Below, piece after piece: positions 1 through 8,635 of a stretch of DNA of 64,000 nt. The number at the start of each line of letters is the position of its first letter. The stretch's first letter is position 1. A model generated the notes under the pieces. It did not search any database. It was not told the origin of the DNA and saw nothing but the letters and a program-made list of their open reading frames with translations. Origin of the DNA: Tissierella praeacuta_A (lineage in GTDB: Bacteria; Bacillota; Clostridia; Tissierellales; Tissierellaceae); the NCBI RefSeq assembly GCF_040396155.1, contig NZ_JBEBOY010000004.1, positions 1 to 64,000 of the forward strand, in the 5' to 3' direction. Position numbers and translations under genes: made by a program.

Positions 1-36
1 AATATGCTTAGAAGACTTAATAAAAAGTGCTTCTAA
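1..36 (+). CDS. C-terminal tail of an upstream gene (partial)
   Basis: Twelve codons open at the window edge end in TAA just before the ribosome site of the next gene. The tail is basic (MLRRLNKK), as in the cytoplasmic end of a permease, and the next genes are peptide-ABC ATPases, so an ABC permease is the natural guess. Too little sequence is present to identify it. Confidence 0.3.
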   Translation, partial: NMLRRLNKKCF

Positions 37-61
37 ACATATTATACGAGGAGGTTTAATT

Positions 62-1060
62 ATGGATAGCCAAAATAAATTGTTAGAAATAAATAATTTG
101 AGAGTTACTTATGATACTGACCATGGAGTAGTTCACGCAGTTGAGAATCTAAACCTTTCTTTAAATGATAAAGAGACTTTAGGATTTGTTGGAGAAACTG
201 GTGCTGGAAAGACTACTACTGCTTTATCCATCATGAGATTAATTCAAGAGCCGCCAGGAAAAATAGTATCTGGAGATATAGTATTTAAGGGTGAATCTTT
301 AATCAGTAAAACTCAAAAAGAAATGAGAAAAATTCGTGGCAGAGATATTTCAATGATATTTCAAGATCCAATGACATCACTAGATCCTGTTATGCCTATT
401 ATTAAACAAATTGAAGAAATGATACTTCTTCATCAGAATGTTTCCAAAAAAGAGGCAAAAGATATTGCCGTTGGGCTATTAGGAAAAGTAGGGATAAAGG
501 CAGAAAGAGCAAATGATTACCCACATCAATTTAGTGGAGGAATGAAACAACGTGTAGTTATAGCAATAGCCCTTGCCTGTAATCCTAAGTTACTTATTGC
601 AGATGAACCTACAACAGCATTGGATGTTACAATACAAGCTCAAGTACTTGATCTAATGAGGAAATTAAAAGAGGAATTTGGGACATCTATGATTATGATT
701 ACACATGATTTAGGCATAGTAGCAGAGATATGTGATAAGGTTGCTATTATGTATGCTGGAGCTGTAGTTGAATATGCAACTAAGGAAGAACTATTTACTA
801 ATCCAAAACATCCTTATACAAATGGGTTATTTAATTCAATACCAGATATAGATGCTGAGGATATTGCTGAGCTCAATGAAATTAAAGGACTTCCTCCGGA
901 TCCCACAAATCTTCCTAAAGGCTGTTCGTTCTGTCCTAGATGCAATCATGCTATGGAAAAGTGTAAATCACAATTACCATCAGAATATAAAATTACAGAT
1001 AGTCATTATGCAAGATGTTTTTTATATGAGTCTGGAATAAATGAGGAGAAGAGCCAATGA
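62..1060 (+). CDS. Peptide ABC transporter ATPase, DppD/OppD type
   Basis: Cytoplasmic ATP-hydrolysing subunit of a di/oligopeptide-type ABC importer. Visible motifs are Walker A GETGAGKTT (about residues 44-52), Q-loop FQDP, signature FSGGMKQR, Walker B LLIADEPTTALD and the switch His in ITHDLG. The C-terminal Cys-containing segment (GCSFCPRC) is the oligopeptide-transporter extension typical of DppD/OppD. The length (332 aa) is normal for the family. A strong AGGAGG site precedes the ATG. It overlaps the next ATPase by 4 nt (ATGA), so the two are translationally coupled. The permeases are probably just upstream of the window. The amidohydrolases downstream hint that the substrate may be an amide or modified peptide (inference). 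Confidence 0.92.
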   Translation: MDSQNKLLEINNLRVTYDTDHGVVHAVENLNLSLNDKETLGFVGETGAGKTTTALSIMRLIQEPPGKIVSGDIVFKGESLISKTQKEMRKIRGRDISMIFQDPMTSLDPVMPIIKQIEEMILLHQNVSKKEAKDIAVGLLGKVGIKAERANDYPHQFSGGMKQRVVIAIALACNPKLLIADEPTTALDVTIQAQVLDLMRKLKEEFGTSMIMITHDLGIVAEICDKVAIMYAGAVVEYATKEELFTNPKHPYTNGLFNSIPDIDAEDIAELNEIKGLPPDPTNLPKGCSFCPRCNHAMEKCKSQLPSEYKITDSHYARCFLYESGINEEKSQ

Positions 1061-2025
1061 ATGATAAAATATTAGAGATAAAAAATCTAAAGAAATATTT
1101 TAGAGTGAAGAATGGATATTTACATGCAGTTGATGATGTAAGTTTTTATATAAACAAAGGAGAGACTCTTGGACTAGTAGGAGAGTCTGGATGTGGAAAA
1201 TCAACTACTGGCAGGACTTTAATTAGATTATTAGAAGCTAATAGTGGAGAGGTAATATTTGAGGGAAAGAATATCTTGGATTTTGATAAAAAACAAGTTA
1301 AAGAGTTTAGGAAGGATGTTCAGATGGTGTTTCAAGACCCTTATTCTTGTTTGAATCCTAGGTTATCAATTTCTAATATTATTGCAGAACCATTAGAAGT
1401 TAATAATATTTATTCTGATAAGGCTAGTATGCAGAAAAGAGTAAAAGAATTAATGAATATTGTAGGAATTGAGGAAAGATTAATAAATTCATATCCCCAT
1501 GAGTTAGATGGAGGCATGAGACAAAGAGTGGGAATAGCAAGAGCATTATCTATTAAGCCCAAATTTATTGTTCTTGATGAACCCGTATCATCATTAGACG
1601 TTTGTATTCAAGCTCAGGTTCTTAATTTATTAAAAAGATTGCAGAGAGATTTTGATTTAACATACTTATTTATATCCCATGATTTAAGTGTTGTAAAATA
1701 TATTAGTGACAGAATAGCAGTTATGTACTTAGGCAAAATTGTTGAATTATGCGACCACAATATTATATTCAAGGATCCTATCCATCCATACTCGCAAGCA
1801 TTGTTATCTGCTATACCGATTCCGAAACTTAATGCAAAACAGGATAGAATTATTATTAAAGGAGATGTACCAAGTCCAGTAAATCCACCAGATGGATGTC
1901 GTTTTGCTGGAAGATGTGAATATGCAAAGGAGATTTGTATGAAAGAAACACCAGAACTTTTAGAGGTTGAAAAAGACAGATTTGTTGCTTGTCATTTCGC
2001 AAGAAATTTAGTGAAAAGTGTTTAA
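1057..2025 (+). CDS. Peptide ABC transporter ATPase, DppF/OppF type
   Basis: Second ATPase of the same importer (322 aa). It has Walker A GESGCGKSTTG, Q-loop FQDPY, Walker B FIVLDEPVSSLDV, switch His in ISHDLS, and the C-terminal Cys-rich oligopeptide domain (GCRFAGRC). The ABC signature reads LDGGMRQR instead of the usual LSGGQRQR: the conserved Ser is Asp. Other core motifs are intact, so it is probably active, possibly with altered kinetics (inference). The start overlaps the stop of the preceding ATPase by 4 nt. It would form the heterodimeric motor with that protein. Confidence 0.92.
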   Translation: MNDKILEIKNLKKYFRVKNGYLHAVDDVSFYINKGETLGLVGESGCGKSTTGRTLIRLLEANSGEVIFEGKNILDFDKKQVKEFRKDVQMVFQDPYSCLNPRLSISNIIAEPLEVNNIYSDKASMQKRVKELMNIVGIEERLINSYPHELDGGMRQRVGIARALSIKPKFIVLDEPVSSLDVCIQAQVLNLLKRLQRDFDLTYLFISHDLSVVKYISDRIAVMYLGKIVELCDHNIIFKDPIHPYSQALLSAIPIPKLNAKQDRIIIKGDVPSPVNPPDGCRFAGRCEYAKEICMKETPELLEVEKDRFVACHFARNLVKSV

Positions 2026-2064
2026 TTTATTATGGTTAATTATAAAAAAGGAGAGGTGTTAAAA

Positions 2065-3648
2065 ATGTTTAAAGGTAAAAAAGGAATCAGTGTATTTTTA
2101 TCGCTAGTTCTATTCTTAGCCATTATTGTCACAGGATGCGGAGGTAATAATAGCGATGAACCATCAAAAGATACTGGGGGTGGAAATGATGTAACGGCAA
2201 TGGGAAAATCAGATAAAAACACTTTAGTTGTTGCCAATATGGGTGATGCAAGAACAGTGGATCCCCATGGAGCTGGAGAATCGACAAGTGTTAATGCATT
2301 GTTGCCAGTTGTTGAAACCCTTGTTTCTTATGATAAGGATGGTAATGTACAGCCTTTATTAGCTGAAAAGTGGGAAGAAATAGACTCACAAACTTGGAAG
2401 TTTTATCTTAGAAAAGGTGTGAAATTTCATAATGGGGAAGAGATGAAAGCATCAGACGTAGTATATAGTTTTAAACGTGCTACATCTCCATTAGGGGCTA
2501 GAGTGCAATACATTATGAAGATGGTGGATCCAGAAGGATTGGAAATTGTTGATGATTATACAGTAATTGTTAGGACAATTAAACCATTTTCACCATTTGT
2601 TAGTTATTTGCCATATATAGGAGCAGCAATTATTAGTGAAAAGGCTTATGAACAACCTGGTGCAGACCTTCACCCTGTAGGAACAGGACCATTTGAATTT
2701 GTAGAATGGAAAAAAGGTGAAAAACTTGCTTATAAGAGGTTCGATGGATATTGGGGAGAAAAACCAGAACATGCAAACCTTGTGATCAAAACTATACCAG
2801 AATCAAACAGTAGATTAATAGAATTGGAAACTGGAGAAGCAGATATTGCCATAGGTATGACAGTTAATGATATGTCTAAGATAGAGGATAATCCAAAGCT
2901 AGAGTTACAAACAGCTCCGACTACTGTATTTACTTATTTAGCATTTAATACATCTAAAGCACCATTCAACAATGTGAAATTTAGACAAGCCATAGACTGG
3001 GCTATTAATGAAGAAGGAGTAGTTGCTGCAGTTCATAGGGGAGCAGCAAGATATACTCCTGGACCAGTAACACCAGATCAGAAATATTATGATGATAGTG
3101 AGACAAATTGTAGATACGATGTAGAAAAGGCTAAACAATTATTAAAAGAATCTGGAGTAGACATTAGTAGACCATTTACAATAACAGTAAATGAAAATCA
3201 ACCTAGAATAGATTTAGCCACAATAGTTCAAAGTCAGCTTAAAGAAATAGGAATTACTGTGGAAATTAAGGTTATGGAAACAGCATCATATTGGAACTAT
3301 ATATCTACTGGAGAACAAGAAATGTTTGTAAGTGGTTGGGGTGCTGTTGGGTTCCCAGAACCAGATAATAATATTTATGGACCATTACACTCAAGTCAAA
3401 TACCAGAGAACAATACATGTTTCTATAGTAATCCAGAACTTGACGAAATGTTAGACAAGAGTAGAGAATTGTCAGATGGACCTGAAAGAGAGAAACTTAT
3501 AAAAGATATTCAAAAGATTATAAGAAATGAAGTACCATATATTACTTTTGATAATCCAACAAATTTAGTAGGTATTCAAAAATATATTAAAAACTTTGTT
3601 GCAATGCCAACATCTCATCAAATATATAATTCTGTTGTTATAGAATAA
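2065..3648 (+). CDS. Peptide ABC transporter substrate-binding lipoprotein (SBP family 5)
   Basis: Extracytoplasmic solute receptor of the importer encoded just upstream. A basic N-terminus, hydrophobic stretch and lipobox VTG-C show a lipoprotein signal peptide; the mature protein would be anchored at the Cys in TGCGG. The body has the family-5 pattern, including LVVANMGDARTVDPH and KFHNGEEMKASDVVYSF. An upstream in-frame ATG at 2032 exists, but the AAAGGAGAGG ribosome site lies inside that extension, so the start is placed at 2065 (527 aa). A hairpin follows the stop. The ligand cannot be read from the sequence. Confidence 0.9.
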   Translation: MFKGKKGISVFLSLVLFLAIIVTGCGGNNSDEPSKDTGGGNDVTAMGKSDKNTLVVANMGDARTVDPHGAGESTSVNALLPVVETLVSYDKDGNVQPLLAEKWEEIDSQTWKFYLRKGVKFHNGEEMKASDVVYSFKRATSPLGARVQYIMKMVDPEGLEIVDDYTVIVRTIKPFSPFVSYLPYIGAAIISEKAYEQPGADLHPVGTGPFEFVEWKKGEKLAYKRFDGYWGEKPEHANLVIKTIPESNSRLIELETGEADIAIGMTVNDMSKIEDNPKLELQTAPTTVFTYLAFNTSKAPFNNVKFRQAIDWAINEEGVVAAVHRGAARYTPGPVTPDQKYYDDSETNCRYDVEKAKQLLKESGVDISRPFTITVNENQPRIDLATIVQSQLKEIGITVEIKVMETASYWNYISTGEQEMFVSGWGAVGFPEPDNNIYGPLHSSQIPENNTCFYSNPELDEMLDKSRELSDGPEREKLIKDIQKIIRNEVPYITFDNPTNLVGIQKYIKNFVAMPTSHQIYNSVVIE

Positions 3649-3656
3649 TTACTAAC

Positions 3657-3692
3657 AAGTTCAACCTGTTGTTAGAACAACAGGTTGAACTT
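3657..3692 (+). other. Perfect intercistronic hairpin after binding-protein gene
   Basis: A 14-bp perfect stem (AAGTTCAACCTGTT with AACAGGTTGAACTT), extendable to 17 bp, lies between the binding-protein gene and the first amidohydrolase. No T-run follows, so it is more likely a 3' stabiliser or partial terminator than a full terminator. It would raise binding-protein output relative to downstream genes (inference). Confidence 0.6.
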
Positions 3693-3709
3693 ATAGAAAG
3701 GGTGAAAAA

Positions 3710-5191
3710 ATGGTAGACATGTTGTTGATTAATGGAACAGTAATTACCATGGATAAAGAAAGAAGAATAATAGAAAATGGAGCTATTGCTTTGGACGGAA
3801 CAAGAATTAAAGCAGTAGGAAAAACTAAAGATTTATTAGGGGAATATAATGAGGCGAAAGAAATTATAGATTGTAAAAATAAACTTATTTTACCAGGTTT
3901 TATAGATGTGCATGGTCATGCAGGTCATTGTATGTTTAAAGCCCTTGCATATGATTCAGTTAGTTATTGGATGCCAATTATGACTGAAACTTATCATAAC
4001 AATACCACAGATGAATTTTGGTATAAGGAAGGCAAATTAGCTGCATTAGAGAGATTAAAGTTTGGTGTTACCTGTGGATTATCTGTGATTAGTAATTCTC
4101 AAAGAAGTGATGATCCAATTTTTAGTATTAATCATGCTAAAGGATATTCAGAAGTTGGCATACGTGAAATCATTGCAGTAGGACCATCTAACCCACCTTA
4201 TCCTAGAAGATTTAGCAGGATAATAAATGGTGAAAAGAAGGAAAGGCTTGTGACTTTTGATGAAATGTTAGAGGGGGCTGAAGAAGCAATAAAAGCTACA
4301 AATCATAGTTATGAAGATACTGTTCGAGCATTTATTGCACCATTTGTTTTAGTTACTTCAGTAAATCAATCGAGCCTAACTGTACCAGATGTTGCAACTA
4401 ATTTAACTAAACATGACAGATATATGATGCAAAAAGTTAGAGAAATAGCTAAAAAATATAATACAAGGATTCATACAGAGGCTTTTGGTGGAATGATTAG
4501 GCTAGTAGCCACAGATGAAAATGCATTGTTAGGACCAGATGTACATATTCAACATTGTACTGGTATATCCATTGATGAAGTTATGATACTTGCAAAGACA
4601 GGTACTCATGTAAGTAGTGCACCTGGAGCAGGCCAACTTATAAATAGGTGCCCGGTACCAGAGTTAATAGAGTTAGGTGCTAATGTTGCTATATCTACAG
4701 ATGGTACATCTCCTGCAGTATCTTTTGATATGCTTAATGCGGCAAGAAAAACTCAGTTAGTACATCAGGGAGCATTACAAGATAGATATTATTTACCGCC
4801 AGGAAAATTGTTGGAGATGATTACAATAGATGCAGCTAAAGCAATAGGATGGGATGATGAAATAGGTTCATTAGAGGTAGGTAAGAAAGCAGATATAATT
4901 ACTATAGATATGCATCAGGCTCATTTATCTCCAAATTTTATGCCTGTTCACAAGCTAATACTATATGCATCAGGGCAAGATGTGGATAATGTAATAGTGA
5001 ATGGAAAAGTACTTATGAAGGATAGAAAAGTAATAAGTGTAAATGAATTTGACCTTATAGAGGAAGCACAAGAAGAAGCCTTCGCAACAATAGATAGAGC
5101 TGGACTAAGGAAGTATATGGAACCTTGTGATACATTCTGGGGTAGCACTAGAATGTATATTAATGAAAATAGATATGAAAAAATAGAGTGA
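3710..5191 (+). CDS. Amidohydrolase, SsnA/TRZ-ATZ-like metal-dependent hydrolase or deaminase
   Basis: A 493-aa member of the metal-dependent amidohydrolase superfamily (TIM-barrel hydrolases acting on amide, amine or halide groups of ring compounds and related substrates). The metal-site residues are all visible: H68-G-H70 after PGFID, H255 in RIHTEAF, H282 in IQHC and D331 in ISTDGTSP. A C-terminal composite beta-domain closes with GKKADIITID and DNVIVNGK. The start has a GAAAGGGTG ribosome site. It is followed 20 nt later by a second, divergent amidohydrolase and then an allantoinase-like gene, and sits behind a peptide-type importer, which suggests catabolism of an imported ring or amide compound. 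Substrate unknown. Confidence 0.85.
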   Translation: MVDMLLINGTVITMDKERRIIENGAIALDGTRIKAVGKTKDLLGEYNEAKEIIDCKNKLILPGFIDVHGHAGHCMFKALAYDSVSYWMPIMTETYHNNTTDEFWYKEGKLAALERLKFGVTCGLSVISNSQRSDDPIFSINHAKGYSEVGIREIIAVGPSNPPYPRRFSRIINGEKKERLVTFDEMLEGAEEAIKATNHSYEDTVRAFIAPFVLVTSVNQSSLTVPDVATNLTKHDRYMMQKVREIAKKYNTRIHTEAFGGMIRLVATDENALLGPDVHIQHCTGISIDEVMILAKTGTHVSSAPGAGQLINRCPVPELIELGANVAISTDGTSPAVSFDMLNAARKTQLVHQGALQDRYYLPPGKLLEMITIDAAKAIGWDDEIGSLEVGKKADIITIDMHQAHLSPNFMPVHKLILYASGQDVDNVIVNGKVLMKDRKVISVNEFDLIEEAQEEAFATIDRAGLRKYMEPCDTFWGSTRMYINENRYEKIE

Positions 5192-5211
5192 AATAGTTAG
5201 GAGGTTATGGG

Positions 5212-6675
5212 ATGATTACAAAAATTAAGGGCAAATATGTAATAGGCTATGATGGAAAGGATCATGTTATATTTGAAAATGGTGAGGTTGTATATGAAGA
5301 TGATACAATAATATATGTAGGACATGATTATGGTAGAGAAGTAGATAAGGTAATTGATGGGGGAAATTCTATTATAAGTCCAGGTTTTATAGATTTAGAC
5401 GCTCTTGGAGATATTGATCATGCTTTAATTTTTGAAGAGATCTCTCCAGATATGAGGAAAGGTCTTTATTGGGCTGAAGAATATTTTGATAATGATAGAA
5501 AAGAATGGATGTCTCCTGAGGAGGAATCATTTAAATCACTTTATGCATATAGCCAATTGATAATGCATGGTGTAACTACAGCTATGCCAATAACATCAGT
5601 AAATTATAAAAAATGTGCTGAAACCTATGAAGAAATAGTAGTGGCAGCTCATCATGCAGGCAAGCTTGGATTAAGAGTATATTTAGGACCTAGTTATGTA
5701 TCTGGTATGCATGTGATGCTAAGCAATGGGGAACTGAAGGTTAAATGGATGGAAGAAGAAGGAAAAGCAGGACTAGAAAGGGCAGTTAAATTTATTGAAA
5801 CCTTTGACGGTGCTTATGATGGACTTATAAATGGGGTGTTGGTGCCTGAAAGGGTTGAATTACAGACTGAAGAAATTCTTAAAGAATCAAAGGAATATGC
5901 GAAGAGACTAGGAGTACCAATAAGACTTCATGCAGCTCAAGGGGAGTTTGAATATAATCAGATATTTAATAAGCATAATAAATCTACGATTTCATATTTA
6001 AATGATATTGGATTCTTAGATGAAAATACATTAATTCCACATGTTATTTATGCTTCGGGATATAGTGGATTAGAGGATAGAACTGATGACGATTTAGAAA
6101 TACTTATAGATACTGGTGCAACTGTTATACATTGTCCTTTGGTATATTCTAGAAGTGGTCAAGCATTAGAATCTTTCGGTAGGTATATTAGAAAGGGAGT
6201 TAATATGTCTATGGGTACAGATACATTCCCACCTGATATGATTAAAAACTTTACTATAGGAAGCAGTTTGGCTAAACATGTAGACAATGGCAGAGCTGAG
6301 AATAATTTTAGAGAGTTTTTTAGAGCAGCTACTTTAGGTGGAGCAAAGGCATTAGGAAGAGATGATTTAGGAAGATTAGCTAAGGGAGCTAAGGCGGATA
6401 TTATTATTATAGATTTAAGTGGATATCATATAGGGACTGTTGATGATCCAATAAGAACTTTATGCCTATCTGGTTCTGGTAATGATGTGACAACATCTAT
6501 AATAAATGGAAAAATAGTTATGAAAGATAGGATAATACCTAATTTTGATTATAAAGAAGCTCAAGAAAAAGCACAGAAGTATTATGAAAGAATGAAAGCA
6601 AGTTATATGGGACGTAGTATGAGTGAATTATCAGAAGATGAATTTTTTAAATCATCATTTAAAATAGTTAGGTAG
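5212..6675 (+). CDS. Amidohydrolase-family protein lacking the N-terminal HxH metal motif
   Basis: A 487-aa protein with the overall amidohydrolase layout: N-terminal beta-domain, TIM barrel, and C-terminal GAKADIIIIDLSG and NGKIVMKDR. Later metal-type residues are present (His in RLHAAQ and LIPHVIYAS, Asp in MGTDTFP). The usual HxH after PGFID is replaced: the sequence is GFIDLDALGDIDH (about residues 58-70), with D63 and L65 where His is expected. The protein either coordinates metal differently (H70 or acidic residues) or has changed function. The start follows TTAGGAGG. It is co-transcribed with the amidohydrolases on either side. It is probably a distinct subfamily and not a decayed gene, because the reading frame is intact. 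Confidence 0.75.
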   Translation: MITKIKGKYVIGYDGKDHVIFENGEVVYEDDTIIYVGHDYGREVDKVIDGGNSIISPGFIDLDALGDIDHALIFEEISPDMRKGLYWAEEYFDNDRKEWMSPEEESFKSLYAYSQLIMHGVTTAMPITSVNYKKCAETYEEIVVAAHHAGKLGLRVYLGPSYVSGMHVMLSNGELKVKWMEEEGKAGLERAVKFIETFDGAYDGLINGVLVPERVELQTEEILKESKEYAKRLGVPIRLHAAQGEFEYNQIFNKHNKSTISYLNDIGFLDENTLIPHVIYASGYSGLEDRTDDDLEILIDTGATVIHCPLVYSRSGQALESFGRYIRKGVNMSMGTDTFPPDMIKNFTIGSSLAKHVDNGRAENNFREFFRAATLGGAKALGRDDLGRLAKGAKADIIIIDLSGYHIGTVDDPIRTLCLSGSGNDVTTSIINGKIVMKDRIIPNFDYKEAQEKAQKYYERMKASYMGRSMSELSEDEFFKSSFKIVR

Positions 6676-6778
6676 GAAAGAAACAATGAGGTAATATGTG
6701 GTTTTAAAATAAATATTAATTAAACTTTGTTTGGTTTAATCTCCTTAAGAGTAGATTTAGTATATGGAGGTGTTTATC

Positions 6779-8134
6779 ATAAGATTTGATTTAATCATTC
6801 GAAATGGTATGGTAGTTACAGATGAAGGAGTAAAAAGACTTGATATTGGTGTTGTTGATGGTTCAATAGTAGAATTAACACCTGAAATATCTGGCACTTC
6901 ATCAGAAGAAATAGATGCTAATGGAAAATATATATTACCAGGAGGATATGATTGTCATGTTCATTTTAATGAACCAGGTCGTACTAATTGGGAATCATTA
7001 TTTACTGGAACATCTGCTCTTGCAGCTGGAGGAATGACTTTTTTCACAGACATGCCTCTTAATTCAACACCTGTAACGACAAATGGGAAAAATTTTGATT
7101 TAAAACTTGAGGCAGCTAAGAGAAATTCACTTGTAGATTATAGTTTTTGGGGGGGACTAACACCAAATAATTTAGAAAACTTAGAAGAATTAGCGGAAAG
7201 AGGAGTAGTTGGTTTTAAGGCTTTTACATGTTTTAGTGGCTTGGAAGAATTCGAAGGTGCAGATGATTTGACATTATATAGGGGAATGGAAATAGCTGCA
7301 AAGCTGGGATTGCCAGTATCAGTTCATGCTGAGAATAGGGACATAACAAATAGACTAACTGAAAAGTTTACTAAGGAAGGCAAAACAAGATCTAGGGATT
7401 TTTTAAATTCTAGACCAGAGATTTCCGAGGTTGAGGCTATACAAAGAGTCATATTATTTGCAGGAGAAACAAAATGTAAACTTCATATTGCTCACATTAG
7501 TACTTCGAGAGGAGTCGAGCTAGTTGTTGAAGCCAGAAAGAAAGGTATAGATGTAACCTGCGAAACAGTTCCTCAATATCTAGTATTTACAGAAGATGAT
7601 TTAGACCGGTTAGGACCAATGGGGAAATGTTGTCCGCCACTGAGAGCAAAGGATACAAGGAAAAAACTATGGGGATATGTACTTGCAGGTAACGTAGATA
7701 TAGTTTGTTCAGATCATTCACCAGCACCATTTGAATTAAAGAAAGATAGTAATTTCTTTAAGGCATGGGGAGGAATATCGGGATGTCAATCCACAATGAA
7801 TGTAATGCTTACGGAGGGATATCATAATAGAGGATTATCTCTTGAAGATGTTTCTAAATTAATTTCATTGAATCCTAAAGAAAGATTTGGAATAAGAAAT
7901 AAGGGAACAATAAAAATAGGATATGATGCAGATATGGCTTTAGTTGATTTAAATAAAGAGTTTATATTAAAATCTGAGGATTTGTTTTACATGCATAGGG
8001 AGAGTCCTTTTGTGGGATTAAATTTCAGAGGAAAGATTGAAAGAACAATTCTTAGAGGAAAGACGATATTCCATGATGGAAAAATAGTATCTAAGCCTAT
8101 AGGAAAGTTTATAACTCCTAAACATTATAGATAG
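6779..8134 (+). CDS. Allantoinase-like cyclic amidohydrolase (possible AUA start)
   Basis: Dihydroorotase/allantoinase/hydantoinase-family hydrolase that opens a cyclic ureide or amide ring. Numbered from the upstream ATG at 6764, motifs are DCHVHFNEPG (H65, H67), the carbamylated-lysine site GFKAF (K152), SVHAEN, IAHIST and CSDHSPAPF; NEPGRTNWE and DMPLNS are typical of allantoinases. The 6764 ATG has no ribosome site, whereas a perfect GGAGGTG (6766-6772) lies inside it, 6 nt before ATA at 6779, giving an N-terminus IRFDLIIRNG that matches the family. The start is therefore placed at 6779, with 6764 or GTG 6770 as alternatives. It is the last enzyme gene before a terminator and the Liv operon. 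No other allantoin genes are seen, so the substrate may be another ureide. Confidence 0.82.
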   Translation: MRFDLIIRNGMVVTDEGVKRLDIGVVDGSIVELTPEISGTSSEEIDANGKYILPGGYDCHVHFNEPGRTNWESLFTGTSALAAGGMTFFTDMPLNSTPVTTNGKNFDLKLEAAKRNSLVDYSFWGGLTPNNLENLEELAERGVVGFKAFTCFSGLEEFEGADDLTLYRGMEIAAKLGLPVSVHAENRDITNRLTEKFTKEGKTRSRDFLNSRPEISEVEAIQRVILFAGETKCKLHIAHISTSRGVELVVEARKKGIDVTCETVPQYLVFTEDDLDRLGPMGKCCPPLRAKDTRKKLWGYVLAGNVDIVCSDHSPAPFELKKDSNFFKAWGGISGCQSTMNVMLTEGYHNRGLSLEDVSKLISLNPKERFGIRNKGTIKIGYDADMALVDLNKEFILKSEDLFYMHRESPFVGLNFRGKIERTILRGKTIFHDGKIVSKPIGKFITPKHYR

Positions 8135-8154
8135 TAAATAATAGAATTTATCTT

Positions 8155-8236
8155 AATAACTTTGGATTATGATTGCTAGTTAAGTTATATTTCGATGATT
8201 TAAATCATAACATAATCTAAAGTTATTTTATTTTTT
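8155..8236 (+). terminator. Long-stem terminator after the amidohydrolase cluster
   Basis: A 17-bp stem (8155-8171 with 8211-8227, one G-T pair) encloses a 39-nt loop and is followed by a T-rich run TTATTTTTTG. It lies 20 nt after the allantoinase-like stop and separates that operon from the Liv operon. Confidence 0.65.
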
Positions 8237-8407
8237 GTAGCTATTTGTTTATAGATACTTTCAAGCAGAGTAGAAATTTGGAAAGTAAACTCTATAGAGA
8301 ACATAAAGAATACGATAAAAAGTTAATTGAGAAAGAGGTATATAAAAAGGTTTAGATAGGATAGTAACTATCTTTGGCGTAAATTTGGTATTTGGAAATA
8401 TAGAGAT

Positions 8408-8446
8408 GAGTATCATTTTGGTGTAAAATTCCAGAATGATACTTAT
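8408..8446. repeat. Dispersed palindrome, AAGTATCATTTTGG family (copy 1)
   Basis: Arms AGTATCATTTTGG (8409-8421) and CCAGAATGATACT (8431-8443) with a 9-nt loop. The same arm sequence recurs at 36186-36228 and 55914-55974. This copy lies between operons and is slightly degenerate. The rest of 8237-8490 shows no convincing gene. Confidence 0.65.
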
Positions 8447-8493
8447 TTAATATTTGAAATAGTCTTATAATTGGCAAAAGTTCTGCAATTGCC

Positions 8494-8522
8494 TTTACTT
8501 TAATACAATTAAGTGATATACT
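8494..8522 (+). promoter_or_regulatory. Sigma-A promoter of the liv-type operon
   Basis: TTTACT (8494-8499), a 17-nt spacer and TATACT (8517-8522). Transcription would start near 8530, giving a leader of about 105 nt that includes a small hairpin (AAGGCAT 8589-8595 / ATGCCTT 8603-8609) just before the AAGGGAGG ribosome site of the binding-protein gene. Confidence 0.55.
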
Positions 8523-8635
8523 ATTACAATAAAAAAGCGCATTAGAAAGACGGCATAATAATTCCTGCAAGCTTTAAATTATGTATTTAAGGCATGTAAT
8601 TTATGCCTTTAATAAAATAAAAGGGAGGAATTTGA

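Noticed and set aside
8242..8355. Short + strand frame ending YREHKEYDKKLIEKEVYKKV
   Set aside because: The charged helix-like ending caught the eye, but there is no ATG or clear ribosome site and too little sequence to support a gene; it may be a remnant.
8352..8570. Minus-strand 72-codon frame in the gap before the liv operon
   Set aside because: It overlaps the dispersed palindrome and the liv promoter region, with no ribosome site or family pattern.
8530..8635. Riboswitch in the liv leader
   Set aside because: Only a single small hairpin near the ribosome site is visible; no conserved aptamer pattern that I can recognise.
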